From Dyadobacter sp. CY343 (GTDB lineage Bacteria; Bacteroidota; Bacteroidia; Cytophagales; Spirosomataceae): a DNA stretch of 64,000 nucleotides. Positions within the stretch are counted from its first letter, which is position 1. Each line of letters opens with the position of its first letter. A model generated the notes under the pieces. The model made no database searches and was not told the origin of the DNA. It worked only from the letters and a program-made list of their open reading frames with translations. The DNA lies in NCBI RefSeq assembly GCF_021390335.1, contig NZ_JAJUXK010000003.1:744001-808000 (forward strand). The letters run 5' to 3'. The position numbers were made by a program, and so were the translations under genes. Shown piece by piece: positions 6,388 to 15,503 of this stretch.

Positions 6388-8781
6388 ATGCGTGTCAGCA
6401 AATTATTTCGTTGCGGGATTTCGATGATCCTCTGCACTTTGCCTCTTCTGGTGAATGCGCAAACTTCTTCCATTTCCGGGAAAATCACATCGCAAGACCG
6501 TTCGACGCTTCCGGGAGTCTCAGTTTTACTCAAAAAAACATCCCACGGAACCACCACTGACGCCGACGGTCTATACAAATTGACCGACGTCAAACCTGGG
6601 AATTATACAATTGAGGTCACCGGCGTCGGATTCAGTACTATTTCCCAAACGGTTTCTGTAAGAAGCGGCAAACAGATTACCCTCGACTTTACGATGCAGG
6701 AAAGTCAGACGGATTTGAATGAAGTCCAGGTGGTGGGTAAAACACAAACCCAGGAGATCAAAGAGCTGGCATTTTCAGTAAATGCGATCGAGACCAAACA
6801 ATTTGCAAATACCACGGCCGACCTGAATCAGGTATTGAACCGGAGCACCGGCGTGCGGATACGCGAGCAGGGCGGGCTGGGGTCCAATTTCGTTTTCTCG
6901 ATCAACGGACTTTCAGGGAAAGCTGTCAAGTACTTCATCGACGGCGTGCCGATGGAGATTCTGGGTAGCGCGATGTCACTCAACAATATCCCCGTCAACC
7001 TTGCTGAGCGCATTGAGGTGTATAAAGGAGTAGTGCCGGTTCAGCTGGGTTCCGATGCGATGGGCGGCGCGGTGAATGTGATCACCAGCCAGAAGCAAAC
7101 CAACTATCTCGATCTCAGCCACAGCTACGGGTCGTTTAACACCCACCGTTCCGCGCTGACCGGCCAATATGTGCATAAGCCGACCGGCATTACGCTGAAA
7201 GCAACGGGCTTTTTCAATTACTCCGACAACAATTATAAAATGAAGGGCGTCGAAATTCTGGAAGGCGGCAAGCGAAATGGCGACCAGATCACTGACCTTT
7301 CAGGAGCAAACTTCGTGGTGACGGACACGCGCCGTTTTCACGATCAGTACCGCTCGTCGATGGGTCAGCTGGAAGCGGGTATTACCAATAAAAGTTGGGC
7401 GGACGTACTCTATTTAGGTTTTGGTTACACAGCAGGAAAACAGGATCTGCAAACCGGATTTGAGCAAACGATCGTATACGGAAATGTGAGGCGGGACAGC
7501 AAGGCTTTTACGGGAACTTTGCGTTATAAAAAGACTAATTTGTTTATCAAAGGACTGGACCTGAACCTGTTCGCTTCACAGTCGCGCGATGCTTATGTGA
7601 CTACCGACACCTTGCTCCGGCAATATTACTGGGACGGTTCTTGGACTACGAAAGGCGCTACCGAAATGGGCGGAATCAAGACAATCTGGCACATAATACG
7701 ACCGAGAACTTTTGCCCGGGCCAACCTGAGCTACACGCTGAACGAGCGCCATTCTTTCAATATCAACTATACAGCCGATCGCCTCAAAAACGAGAGTTAT
7801 AACGAACTGATCAGCGATAGTGACGATATGCCCGGGATTATGAACAAGCAGATCATTGGTCTCGCTTATCAACAGGAGCTGATCGACAAGAAATGGGTGA
7901 ATACCTTTTTTGCCAAATACTATGGACTGGGATTGGAAAGGAAGAAATATATCGATCAGTCGTACCAGGTAATAGACAGTACTTTTCGGAATTACGGTTA
8001 CGGCATTGCGTCGCGCTATAAAATCCTGCCGGACCTGGGTATCAAAATTTCGCTTGAACATGCGTACCGTTTGCAGGAGGTAGAAGAGGTTTTCGGGGAT
8101 GGTTTGAATGTCCAGCCTAACCCCGACCTGAAACCGGAAAGCAGCGACAACGTCAACCTGGGTGGCTATTATGGGGTTCGATTCAATAAGCACCGGTTCT
8201 TTGTGGAGGCTTCCGGATTTTACAGGAATGCAACCGACTTCATTTATCCGGTACCCGACCAGCGTTCCAAAGCATTGAAAAACGAGAATAAAGCGAGTGT
8301 CCGGGTGACCGGCTTTGAGGGTGAATTGCGATACGATTACGGCGATCTGCTTTTCTTCAACATCAATGCTACTTATCAGAATGCAGTGAATACCACCAGG
8401 TTTGGCAATACGTCAAGTAACAATTACGAGGCGACTTATCTGAACAAAATCCCCAACCAGCCCTGGCTTTTCGGGAATGCAAACCTGGCGATCGGAAAAA
8501 ACAATGTTTTTGGGGAAGATACCCGGCTGCAATTTTCCTGGTACACCCAATATGTCCATTGGTTTTACCTTACCTGGGAAGCTTTCGGGAATGTAAATGG
8601 TAAATCTACTATTCCTAACCAGCTGATTCACAATGCATCTTTAAGTTATTCCCTTCAAAATGGCAGGTATAATATCTCCGCCGAATGCCGTAACCTGACC
8701 GACGATCTGGCGTACGACAATTTCAGGTTACAGAAACCGGGCCGCGCTTTTTCCTTGAAACTCAGATATTTCATTAAATAA
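6388..8781 (+). CDS. TonB-dependent receptor (siderophore type)
   Basis: A 797-aa outer membrane receptor. Signal peptide residues 1-24 (ending LVNAQ); a carboxypeptidase-regulatory-like domain (about 27-110, GVSVLLKKTSHGTTTDADG); a TonB-box-like region (NEVQVVGKT); plug (about 120-235, including GKAVKYFIDGVPMEILGS and VYKGVVPVQLGSDAMGGAVN); then a 22-strand-type barrel ending FSLKLRYFIK. There is no N-terminal STN signalling domain, so it is not a FecA-type transducer. It is followed 39 bp later by the second DUF4374 gene, and then by the PepSY gene. This neighbourhood is typical of iron-siderophore uptake. The actual ligand cannot be read from the sequence. Confidence 0.9.
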   Translation: MRVSKLFRCGISMILCTLPLLVNAQTSSISGKITSQDRSTLPGVSVLLKKTSHGTTTDADGLYKLTDVKPGNYTIEVTGVGFSTISQTVSVRSGKQITLDFTMQESQTDLNEVQVVGKTQTQEIKELAFSVNAIETKQFANTTADLNQVLNRSTGVRIREQGGLGSNFVFSINGLSGKAVKYFIDGVPMEILGSAMSLNNIPVNLAERIEVYKGVVPVQLGSDAMGGAVNVITSQKQTNYLDLSHSYGSFNTHRSALTGQYVHKPTGITLKATGFFNYSDNNYKMKGVEILEGGKRNGDQITDLSGANFVVTDTRRFHDQYRSSMGQLEAGITNKSWADVLYLGFGYTAGKQDLQTGFEQTIVYGNVRRDSKAFTGTLRYKKTNLFIKGLDLNLFASQSRDAYVTTDTLLRQYYWDGSWTTKGATEMGGIKTIWHIIRPRTFARANLSYTLNERHSFNINYTADRLKNESYNELISDSDDMPGIMNKQIIGLAYQQELIDKKWVNTFFAKYYGLGLERKKYIDQSYQVIDSTFRNYGYGIASRYKILPDLGIKISLEHAYRLQEVEEVFGDGLNVQPNPDLKPESSDNVNLGGYYGVRFNKHRFFVEASGFYRNATDFIYPVPDQRSKALKNENKASVRVTGFEGELRYDYGDLLFFNINATYQNAVNTTRFGNTSSNNYEATYLNKIPNQPWLFGNANLAIGKNNVFGEDTRLQFSWYTQYVHWFYLTWEAFGNVNGKSTIPNQLIHNASLSYSLQNGRYNISAECRNLTDDLAYDNFRLQKPGRAFSLKLRYFIK

Positions 8782-8820
8782 CCCGAACTCAATTATCCAT
8801 TTTTATAACAAATACATCAA

Positions 8821-10023
8821 ATGAAAATAATGAATATTCTTCCATTCAAAGTACTGGCTATCAGTGCGCTGGCATTGGCTTTAAATGGTTGCAGCGACGA
8901 ACTGAGCGAGTCTTCCGAGCCGGTTAAAGACGTAAAATACTCGGCAGTTGTATGCGTGGGCAGCTGGCCGAATACGGCGTATTATATTGCTGACGTACCT
9001 TCCTTGAAAGAAGGACAAATCAGTTTGAAGGGCAGCGGAGCGGAAATGACGGGCAAAGTGTACGCCCAGGATGTGATCCAGAAAGACGGATTTTACTACC
9101 ACGCCAACTTCGGCAGCGGACGTTTTGGCAAATACCACGTGCAAAATGGCGCGTTGATCGTCGATAAGGAAGTGCCTTTTACGTTCCTCAATTGGAGCTC
9201 GTACGTTTGGGCCGATGACCAGACGCTCGTGATTTTCGGAACGGCCGAAGGTGAAGCGCGTTATGCGATCGTGAAAGTAGCTGATATGACTTTGACCACC
9301 GGCAAGCTGAACCTGGAAGCTTATCCGAAAGGATTTGATGAATATGCGATCGGATTTGCAGAATTCCGTGACAGCAAACTTTTCATCGGATTTAGTTTTA
9401 CAACTTCTACATACAGTGCTAATATGCCTGTTTATCAGAAGTTTGGTGTTGCTGTTGTGAATTACCCGGGCATGAATACGGAAAGCATTATTTCCGATAC
9501 CCGCACTACTACGCCCGGCGGACCGGTTGTGTACGCACCGGCTTCTTTTCAGGATGAAAACGGAGATATCTACTTCATCAGTGACCCGGTTTACAACTAC
9601 GATTACAAATCCCCATCCTCCATTTACCGGATAAAGAAGGGCGCTACGCAGCTGGATAATACCTATTACTTCGATTTCTCTTCCAAAGTAGAGAACGGAA
9701 TGGGACCTGCGATGTGGTACCTCGGCAACGGAAAGGCGATTGTGCGGACCAGGGTAAAAGGTATCAATATCGATGCCGAGCACTCCTTTTCTGTGATTGA
9801 TATTAGAAATGGTGCATTTATCAAAAAGCTTGACCTGCCCGCCGACAAAGGCGAGCGGATGGTGAAAGCGGTGATCGTGGAAGATGGTAAAGCATATATA
9901 GCTGTAAATGCAGCAGATAAAGACTATATCTGGGAATACGACCCGGCGACAGAAGCATTGAAGCCCGGTGCAGAATTCGTGGGCGGAATGGACTATATCC
10001 TTCGTTTGGAAAAAGTTAAATAA
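8821..10023 (+). CDS. DUF4374 lipoprotein (second copy)
   Basis: A 400-aa lipoprotein with signal peptide and lipobox LNGCS. It is a paralogue of the protein at 4129: both share the order of repeats, the segment TRTTTPGGPV / SRTTYPGGVN, the segment WYLGNGKAIVRTR / WYLGKGKAIVRTE, and the ending DYILRLEK. Both are of the usual family length. It directly follows the TonB receptor and precedes the PepSY protein, the standard order in Bacteroidota siderophore loci. It probably works at the periplasmic face of the receptor. Mechanism unknown. A palindromic repeat element separates it from the next gene. Confidence 0.85.
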   Translation: MKIMNILPFKVLAISALALALNGCSDELSESSEPVKDVKYSAVVCVGSWPNTAYYIADVPSLKEGQISLKGSGAEMTGKVYAQDVIQKDGFYYHANFGSGRFGKYHVQNGALIVDKEVPFTFLNWSSYVWADDQTLVIFGTAEGEARYAIVKVADMTLTTGKLNLEAYPKGFDEYAIGFAEFRDSKLFIGFSFTTSTYSANMPVYQKFGVAVVNYPGMNTESIISDTRTTTPGGPVVYAPASFQDENGDIYFISDPVYNYDYKSPSSIYRIKKGATQLDNTYYFDFSSKVENGMGPAMWYLGNGKAIVRTRVKGINIDAEHSFSVIDIRNGAFIKKLDLPADKGERMVKAVIVEDGKAYIAVNAADKDYIWEYDPATEALKPGAEFVGGMDYILRLEKVK

Positions 10024-10028
10024 GCCAC

Positions 10029-10098
10029 GCTTCGGCTGCGCTCAGCGTGACAGTTTGTGGTGAACGCATTCCTATGTCAAGCTGAGCGAAGTCGAAGC
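10029..10098. repeat. Palindromic intergenic element
   Basis: Two 24-bp arms at 10029-10052 (GCTTCGGCTGCGCTCAGCGT then GACA) and 10075-10098 form an inverted repeat with 21 of 24 positions paired, around a 22-bp loop. It fills the gap between the DUF4374 stop and the PepSY start. The arm resembles a TTCGACTTCGCTCAG-type element often seen between genes in Bacteroidota. It may attenuate transcription or protect the upstream mRNA end. Confidence 0.75.
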
Positions 10099-10138
10099 CG
10101 GTACTCGTTCGCGCAATGTGAACACTAATATTAATCAA

Positions 10139-11269
10139 ATGCTTAAAAAAATAAATGTCTGGCTGCACCTGTGGCTGGGGCTGGCTTCCGGAATTGTCGT
10201 TTTGATCGTGGCTGTTACGGGTTGCATTCTTGTTTTCGAGCAGGAATTGAAATCACTTACCCAGCCCTGGACGCACGCCGAGCGGCCGGACAATGCAGCT
10301 TACCTCCCTCCGTCGGTAATTCACGCACGCGTCTCCAAACAATTCCCGGGCAAAGAAATCCATGGTATATGGTACTATGGACATGGAAAAGCCGCGAAAA
10401 TGAACATGCATTCTGATTCTGTCATATTCGTTAATCCCTATACTGCGGCAGTGACAGGAATCGCCGACCCCGAAGATTTTTTTCACTTCATATTAGATGG
10501 GCACGTTGGTTTGTGGATCGAGGGGGAAGTTGGCCAGGCGATCGTTTCCTATGCGACGCTCGTATTTTTTATTTTGCTGATCACCGGAATTTTATTGTGG
10601 TGGCCAAAAAAATGGAACAGATCGGGGCGCGATAAAAGCTTCAAAATCAAATGGAAAGCGAAGTTCAAGCGGGTGAATTATGATCTGCACAATGTACTCG
10701 GCTTCTATTCGCTTAGTATAGCGCTTATTCTCACGATAACCGGTCTGGTTATGGGTTTCAGGTGGTTTAATGAAGGATTTTACTGGCTAAATTCCGGCGG
10801 AAAGACGCAGCCTGCGTACGTAACTTCATTCTCGGATACGACCCGCATTTATCAGAATGCCGGTTTTAAAAATGTTGATCTAGCCTTTCAGAAAGGTATT
10901 ACACAGATCGGTACTTATAATAAAGACGCGATCATTATCTCTTTTCCTGAAAAACCTTCCGACCCGATCGACCTGTGCGTGGATATGTACAACGGATCGT
11001 GGCGCTACGTGTATCTGGACCAAAATACACTGGCGGAACTACCCTCCACGCAGGTGCATATTGATGACCTGAAATGGGCTGACTGGCTCCGGCGGACAAA
11101 CTATGCGTTGCACGTAGGGGCCATCGGAGGAATGCCGACCAAGATCCTTTTTTTCCTTGCAAGTCTCATTTGCGCGAGCCTGCCGATCACCGGCTTTTAC
11201 ATTTGGTGGGGGAAACGCAAACCTGCCAAAACCAGGGCAAAACGTTTCGCAAATCTCAAACCCGCCTGA
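10139..11269 (+). CDS. PepSY-associated transmembrane protein
   Basis: A 376-aa inner membrane protein with four clear spans: GIVVLIVAVTGCILVF near the N-terminus, SYATLVFFILLITGILLWW, YSLSIALILTITGLVMGF and FFLASLICASLPITGFYIWW. It has the family opening INVWLHLWLGLASG and PepSY-type periplasmic domains between spans 1 and 2 and between spans 3 and 4, with His residues at span edges (HDLH-like YDLHNVLGFY). The ATG at 10139 was chosen because it gives this usual N-terminus; a GTG at 10118 is also in frame. Such proteins accompany siderophore receptors and are suspected of ferric reductase or iron-release activity. It follows the DUF4374 gene and precedes a second TonB-type barrel. Confidence 0.85.
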   Translation: MLKKINVWLHLWLGLASGIVVLIVAVTGCILVFEQELKSLTQPWTHAERPDNAAYLPPSVIHARVSKQFPGKEIHGIWYYGHGKAAKMNMHSDSVIFVNPYTAAVTGIADPEDFFHFILDGHVGLWIEGEVGQAIVSYATLVFFILLITGILLWWPKKWNRSGRDKSFKIKWKAKFKRVNYDLHNVLGFYSLSIALILTITGLVMGFRWFNEGFYWLNSGGKTQPAYVTSFSDTTRIYQNAGFKNVDLAFQKGITQIGTYNKDAIIISFPEKPSDPIDLCVDMYNGSWRYVYLDQNTLAELPSTQVHIDDLKWADWLRRTNYALHVGAIGGMPTKILFFLASLICASLPITGFYIWWGKRKPAKTRAKRFANLKPA

Positions 11270-11308
11270 AATAATCTGTATTTTTACCCGCCGCCAATTT
11301 TATTTTAC

Positions 11309-13759
11309 ATGAAATACCAGTACCCGCGACAGCTGCATAAGCTGCTGTTCTTCATCAACTTGCTCTTCATTTCCAACGTCTCGCTGTCTCAAACTCCTGC
11401 CCCATTCCAGGTACGCGGAATTGTGACTGATTCAACTTCCCGAAAAGCGATAGAGTTTGCCACCATCAGTATTTTGGACAATGAGAAAAAAGTGATCGCG
11501 CTGACTTACACCGACGAAAGCGGGGTATTTAAATCAAGCGACATTACTACCGGATCTTTTTTCCTGAACTTATCTTTTGTCGGCTATCGCCAGAAAGTGG
11601 TTCCTTTTACCATTAAACCCAATAAACCAGGCTTCGAATTCGGTACTATTGTGCTGGCTTCGGAAGTAAATCAGCTGAATGCAGTAACTGTTACCGGCTC
11701 CCGACAATTGGTTGAACAGCAACCGGGTATGCTCATTTACAATGCAGAAAAAGATATCAGTAACCAGGGCGGAACAGCGGCGGATGTACTTCGGAAAGCG
11801 CCTATTCTGAATGTCGATGCTTCGGGAAAAGTGACGATGCGCGGGAATTCGAACCTGCGTATTCTTATTAATGGAAAATATTCCGGACAAATGGCGCGGA
11901 GCCCGGGAGATGCATTGAATATGATGCCTGCCGGCTCAATCAAATCTGTTGAAGTGATCACCAGTCCGTCTGCCCGTTATGATGCGGAAGGGGCTTCTGG
12001 GGTTATTAATATCATTACAAAAAAAGGAAATCAAAGCACCAGCGGCACGATTGAAGTCGTTGGCGGGAATATGGAACAGGCGATCAACCCGCGCATTGCT
12101 GTGAATCGCGACAAATGTAATATCACTTCCACACTGCATTTGCACCGCTTCCGCGAACGTGAAATAGCAGATCTCGATCGGGTTACCTATGATAATGGTG
12201 CAGCTTCGGGCAGGATTTTGCAGCACGTGGTCAAAGACAATGCAAAACCGCACACCTCGGGCGACTTTCAGCTCGAATACACCCCTGATTCTGCCAATCT
12301 TTTCAACTTTTCAGTCAATGGCTGGCTTGGCAGCTGGCCGCAAAACAGCGAGCAGTTCAATCAGCGCTTCAATGCAAACGGTACTTTGCTCAACAGCTAT
12401 CACCAGAGTGTAACCACGAAAGCGCCGAACCGCGGCATTGATCTTAATCTGGGTTATACAAGAAAATTCCGGAAACCGGGCGAAGAACTGTATATCATGG
12501 CGCAGCATAACAGTGCGAGCGAAGATTATAACTACAATGCATTTCGGCGCGACGAAGAATTACTGACCTATCGGGAAAGAAACTACAACCGCACCAAGAA
12601 CCGCGAATGGACCTTTCAGACAGACTATATTATGCCTTTATCCTATTCGTCCAAACATGCATTGGAACTGGGTGCAAAGGCTATTCTGCGGAATGTGAGC
12701 AGTATTTACGATGTGGCGGCTAGCAGCGGATATCAACCCGAATTACTCGAACCGATCGCCGAACGTTCGGATGTATTCGACTACCGCCAGAACGTGACCG
12801 CCGCGTACAGCCAGCTCAAATTTAAGTGGAGCAGCGGCTGGGCAATCCACGCCGGCGCGCGTGTGGAAGGCACTTTTCTGGAAGGAAACCAGGTCCGGCT
12901 TGGAACGAATTTTACCAATACATTCTGGAATTTCGTGCCGAGTGCCACCGTTTTCAAAAGGCTTAATCCAAACAATAACCTGACATTAAGTTACACCAAA
13001 CGCATTTCGCGCCCGTCGATCTGGGACCTGAACCCGAACCGTGACAGTCAGGACCCGCAGAACATTTTCATCGGTAACCCCGACCTGCGCCCCGAAGAAG
13101 TGAACCAGATGGAGTTTACTTATGCATTGCAAACCGACGCCGAGTTCTTTTTCAATACATCACTTTTTGCCCGCCGTACCAACAATTCAATCGAAAGCAT
13201 TGTGACCATAGATAACGCCGGCGCGGCTACGACCACCAAGCAAAACCTGGCTTCGAATGAGCAATACGGTATTAATTTTTCAACCGCAATACCCTTATTA
13301 CCAGGCTGGAAGATCAATAGCAATGCGAATGTCCGCCACGCGCGGTTTTCGAGCGGCGCATTGAATATTAGCAACAATGGAATGGCATGGGGCGTGAATG
13401 TAAACAGCAGCTGGAAGCTCGCCAATAATTATAGTGTGCAGTTTTACGGCGATTACGACGCCAGGGAAGTGACATTGCAAGGATATCAGAGCTCGTGGTT
13501 CTATTATAGCTTTTCGGCAAAAAAAGAGATCCCGTCAAAGAAGCTATCGATCACGTTGACTACTGTGAGTCCTTTCAGCAGCTATATTTCGCAGCAGGAA
13601 GTGGTACGTTCAGCTGATTTTACTTCTACATTCAGAAACCAATATCTGCAACGCTCCGTCCGCCTGTCGCTCAACTGGGAGTTTGGCAATATGCTGGGCG
13701 GCGGCAAAAGCAGGAAGATCAATAACGACGACCTCAAAAACGCTAAACCGAACGGTTAA
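11309..13759 (+). CDS. TonB receptor-like outer membrane protein (OMP_b-brl_3 type)
   Basis: An 816-aa outer membrane protein: signal peptide (1-27, ending VSLSQ), carboxypeptidase-regulatory-like domain (about 33-115), plug (about 125-235, with GGTAADVLRKAPILNVDASG and SARYDAEGASGVINIITKKG), then a long barrel ending SLNWEFGNMLGGGKSR plus a polar tail. The plug signature GGTAADVLRKAP and the barrel fit the outer-membrane family formerly named OMP_b-brl_3 rather than SusC. It is the last gene of the plus-strand iron-uptake cluster, 39 bp after the PepSY gene. It may be a second receptor for an iron chelate; the ligand is unknown. Confidence 0.85.
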   Translation: MKYQYPRQLHKLLFFINLLFISNVSLSQTPAPFQVRGIVTDSTSRKAIEFATISILDNEKKVIALTYTDESGVFKSSDITTGSFFLNLSFVGYRQKVVPFTIKPNKPGFEFGTIVLASEVNQLNAVTVTGSRQLVEQQPGMLIYNAEKDISNQGGTAADVLRKAPILNVDASGKVTMRGNSNLRILINGKYSGQMARSPGDALNMMPAGSIKSVEVITSPSARYDAEGASGVINIITKKGNQSTSGTIEVVGGNMEQAINPRIAVNRDKCNITSTLHLHRFREREIADLDRVTYDNGAASGRILQHVVKDNAKPHTSGDFQLEYTPDSANLFNFSVNGWLGSWPQNSEQFNQRFNANGTLLNSYHQSVTTKAPNRGIDLNLGYTRKFRKPGEELYIMAQHNSASEDYNYNAFRRDEELLTYRERNYNRTKNREWTFQTDYIMPLSYSSKHALELGAKAILRNVSSIYDVAASSGYQPELLEPIAERSDVFDYRQNVTAAYSQLKFKWSSGWAIHAGARVEGTFLEGNQVRLGTNFTNTFWNFVPSATVFKRLNPNNNLTLSYTKRISRPSIWDLNPNRDSQDPQNIFIGNPDLRPEEVNQMEFTYALQTDAEFFFNTSLFARRTNNSIESIVTIDNAGAATTTKQNLASNEQYGINFSTAIPLLPGWKINSNANVRHARFSSGALNISNNGMAWGVNVNSSWKLANNYSVQFYGDYDAREVTLQGYQSSWFYYSFSAKKEIPSKKLSITLTTVSPFSSYISQQEVVRSADFTSTFRNQYLQRSVRLSLNWEFGNMLGGGKSRKINNDDLKNAKPNG

Positions 13760-13893
13760 AAGATATTTTTTGAACATCCTATTCGCTAAGTGACGCAATT
13801 TACCCGCACGTTTGTCATGATCAGCACCGGTTTAATTCGTCTGCATCTGCCAACTTTGTAGCATACTAATTCACAAAAAAAACAGACAAAAAA

Positions 13894-14316
13894 ATGGAAA
13901 CGTCAGCTCAAAAAATCACCGTAGCAACAACAGTTAATGCGCCTGTCGCAAAAGTTTGGGAACAGTTTAATGCACCCGAACATATTACCCAATGGTGCGC
14001 CGCGTCGGAAGACTGGCACGCGCCATTTGCAGAAAACGACCTGCGACCAGGCGGCAAATTCACTACCACGATGGCGGCGAAAGACGGAAGTTTCAGCTTC
14101 GATTTCGGAGGTATTTATTCCAATATTGTTGCGGAAAAAGCGATTGAATATGATATGGCCGACGGAAGATCCGTGCAGATAACTTTCGAGGATCACGGCG
14201 GAAATACCACAGTAACCGAAGTTTTTGATGCTGAGCAAAGTAATCCGGTAGAAATGCAGCGCGACGGCTGGCAGGCGATTCTGGACAACTTCAAAAAGTA
14301 CGTCGAGAACAACTGA
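13894..14316 (+). CDS. SRPBCC / AHSA1-like domain protein
   Basis: A 140-aa cytoplasmic protein of the START/SRPBCC superfamily, AHSA1-like branch. It has the family start TTVNAPVAKVWEQFNAPEHI followed by TQWC, a central RPGGKFTTTMAAKDG strand pair, and the C-terminal helix GWQAILDNFKKYVE. The fold is a helix-grip cavity that binds small hydrophobic ligands or Hsp90-like partners; the ligand is unknown. It appears monocistronic and ends at a strong hairpin terminator shared with the convergent lipoprotein gene. Confidence 0.85.
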   Translation: METSAQKITVATTVNAPVAKVWEQFNAPEHITQWCAASEDWHAPFAENDLRPGGKFTTTMAAKDGSFSFDFGGIYSNIVAEKAIEYDMADGRSVQITFEDHGGNTTVTEVFDAEQSNPVEMQRDGWQAILDNFKKYVENN

Positions 14317-14323
14317 TATATAC

Positions 14324-14358
14324 AAAAAGCCCTTTTTCGTTGTAAAAAAGGGCTTTTT
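14324..14358. terminator. Bidirectional intrinsic terminator
   Basis: A perfect 14-bp stem, AAAAAGCCCTTTTT at 14324-14337 and its complement at 14345-14358, with a 7-base loop. The stem has T runs on both strands, so it can terminate the SRPBCC gene on the plus strand and the convergent lipoprotein gene on the minus strand. Confidence 0.9.
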
Positions 14359-14379
14359 GATTCAGTAAGGCGACAATTC

Positions 14380-15090
14380 TTAATTCGTAACCCTGATCTG
14401 CAACTTTTCGTAAAAAGCTTCCGTAACACTTCCTACATAAAAATAAGGTATCGCCAAGCGGTTGAATTTCAGCGTAGTGACATCGTTGTCGACGAAAAAA
14501 GAAGTGTAGGAAAAGAGCATTTCAGGCACCACGCCACTCGGCCCGGCATTGACCAGCGTATAAGGAATACCAAGTTCCACGGTCACGTCGCGCGTCTCGC
14601 CTACCGCCATATCCAGTGCAACCGGCGCGCCCAGCTTCGTTCTTTCTCCATAAGTATCCCCTGCGAAAGCGGGCGTGTGCAGGATCGCTTTACCCGCAGA
14701 ATTATGCGTAAACCCGATCAGGTATCCTGCATTCACAGGAAATGAAGGCGTGGCTACGCGCTTCAAAGTGATCCTGAAATCAAATGTCGCGTAGCCGGTA
14801 GATCCCACTACGTAACCATTGTTGCTATTAGCTTTCGCAGCAAATCGGGAAACCACGGCAGATTGCATCGAACCTGTTACCGAACCAAGTTCCGTACCGC
14901 CGGCACCGAGCAGGGTTATTTTTTCAATTACAAATTCACAGGGATAAAGTCTGTCCGACCCGTCGGTAGCCTTACATTTCGACTCAGGTAAATTCTCGAC
15001 CGGTACCTCGTGATCGGTACAGGAAAGCGCCATCACGAGCAGAGCGTAAACAAGTGAAAGGAAAATTGCGGAGGAGTTGAGCTTTTTCAT
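14380..15090 (-). CDS. Putative lipoprotein, unknown function
   Basis: A 236-aa protein with signal peptide and lipobox MALSCT (Cys24). The mature part is beta-rich, without a recognisable catalytic motif. Two further Cys lie close together (ESKCKATDGSDRLYPCEF), probably forming a disulphide. It looks like an envelope lipoprotein exposed to the periplasm or cell surface. It stands alone on the minus strand, converging on the SRPBCC gene at a shared terminator. I do not recognise a family. Confidence 0.7.
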   Translation of the reverse strand: MKKLNSSAIFLSLVYALLVMALSCTDHEVPVENLPESKCKATDGSDRLYPCEFVIEKITLLGAGGTELGSVTGSMQSAVVSRFAAKANSNNGYVVGSTGYATFDFRITLKRVATPSFPVNAGYLIGFTHNSAGKAILHTPAFAGDTYGERTKLGAPVALDMAVGETRDVTVELGIPYTLVNAGPSGVVPEMLFSYTSFFVDNDVTTLKFNRLAIPYFYVGSVTEAFYEKLQIRVTN

Positions 15091-15277
15091 AATAATGGTA
15101 TAAAACAGGTGAATGTAAAATACAAATACACTGAAAATCTGATTATTACCTTGAAATTAGCAATTGTCCGGAAACGGTAATTTTAAATTTATTCAACGGA
15201 TAATCCAGATATAACAGCACGGATTTCGCATGCATCAAACACAGTAAAATCTTTTTTACAAAAATATTCGGATAGCA

Positions 15278-15309
15278 TTTGTTTATTCCGAAACTATAAA
15301 TTTACTTTG
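15278..15309 (+). promoter_or_regulatory. Probable promoter of the leader / hydroxylase unit
   Basis: A TTTG at 15278-15281 and TTACTTTG at 15302-15309 are 20 bp apart. The -7 element differs from TAnnTTTG only at its second base. Transcription would start near 15316, giving a leader of about 325 nt before the 39-aa membrane peptide and about 475 nt before the hydroxylase. Just downstream is a 7-bp hairpin (TATGGCG at 15328-15334 with CGCCATA at 15350-15356). The stretch 15091-15277 upstream holds nothing else that I can see. Confidence 0.45.
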
Positions 15310-15379
15310 TCTATAAGTTTAATAGACTATGGCGATTGAACCACCCGAACGCCATATAACACAGCCAGAACATTCGCCA

Positions 15380-15499
15380 ATGAAAGCGATTATTTTACTT
15401 AATCCGTGCCTGGAAACGCAGGCCCGCAAGGTGGTATACTTAACAGACTGCTTGCTTAACAGCAGTTGTTGTAATAGCTCCGACTCAATCTCGTCTTAA
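15380..15499 (+). CDS. Putative 39-aa Cys-containing leader peptide
   Basis: A 39-codon ORF from ATG 15380 to TAA 15499. It starts MKAIILLNPCLETQARKVVY and ends in a Ser-rich tail. Cys residues are at 10, 24 and the tandem pair 30-31 (codons at 15467-15472). It lies in the long leader after the probable promoter and immediately before an inverted-repeat structure starting at 15507. There is no signal peptide and no maturation enzyme nearby. It may be a regulatory leader peptide, where ribosome stalling at the tandem Cys codons changes downstream folding, or a spurious ORF. The Cys spacing and the position next to alternative pairings favour the first. No family is recognised. Confidence 0.35.
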   Translation: MKAIILLNPCLETQARKVVYLTDCLLNSSCCNSSDSISS

Positions 15500-15503
15500 T
15501 ATC

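Noticed and set aside
8881-9783. 300-codon antisense frame under the second DUF4374 gene
   Set aside because: It is a shadow of a well-supported lipoprotein gene; the translation is His/Arg/Val-rich with no family features.
15380-15499. RiPP precursor peptide
   Set aside because: The Cys/Ser-rich end is suggestive, but no lanthipeptide, radical SAM or YcaO-type enzyme or exporter is nearby.
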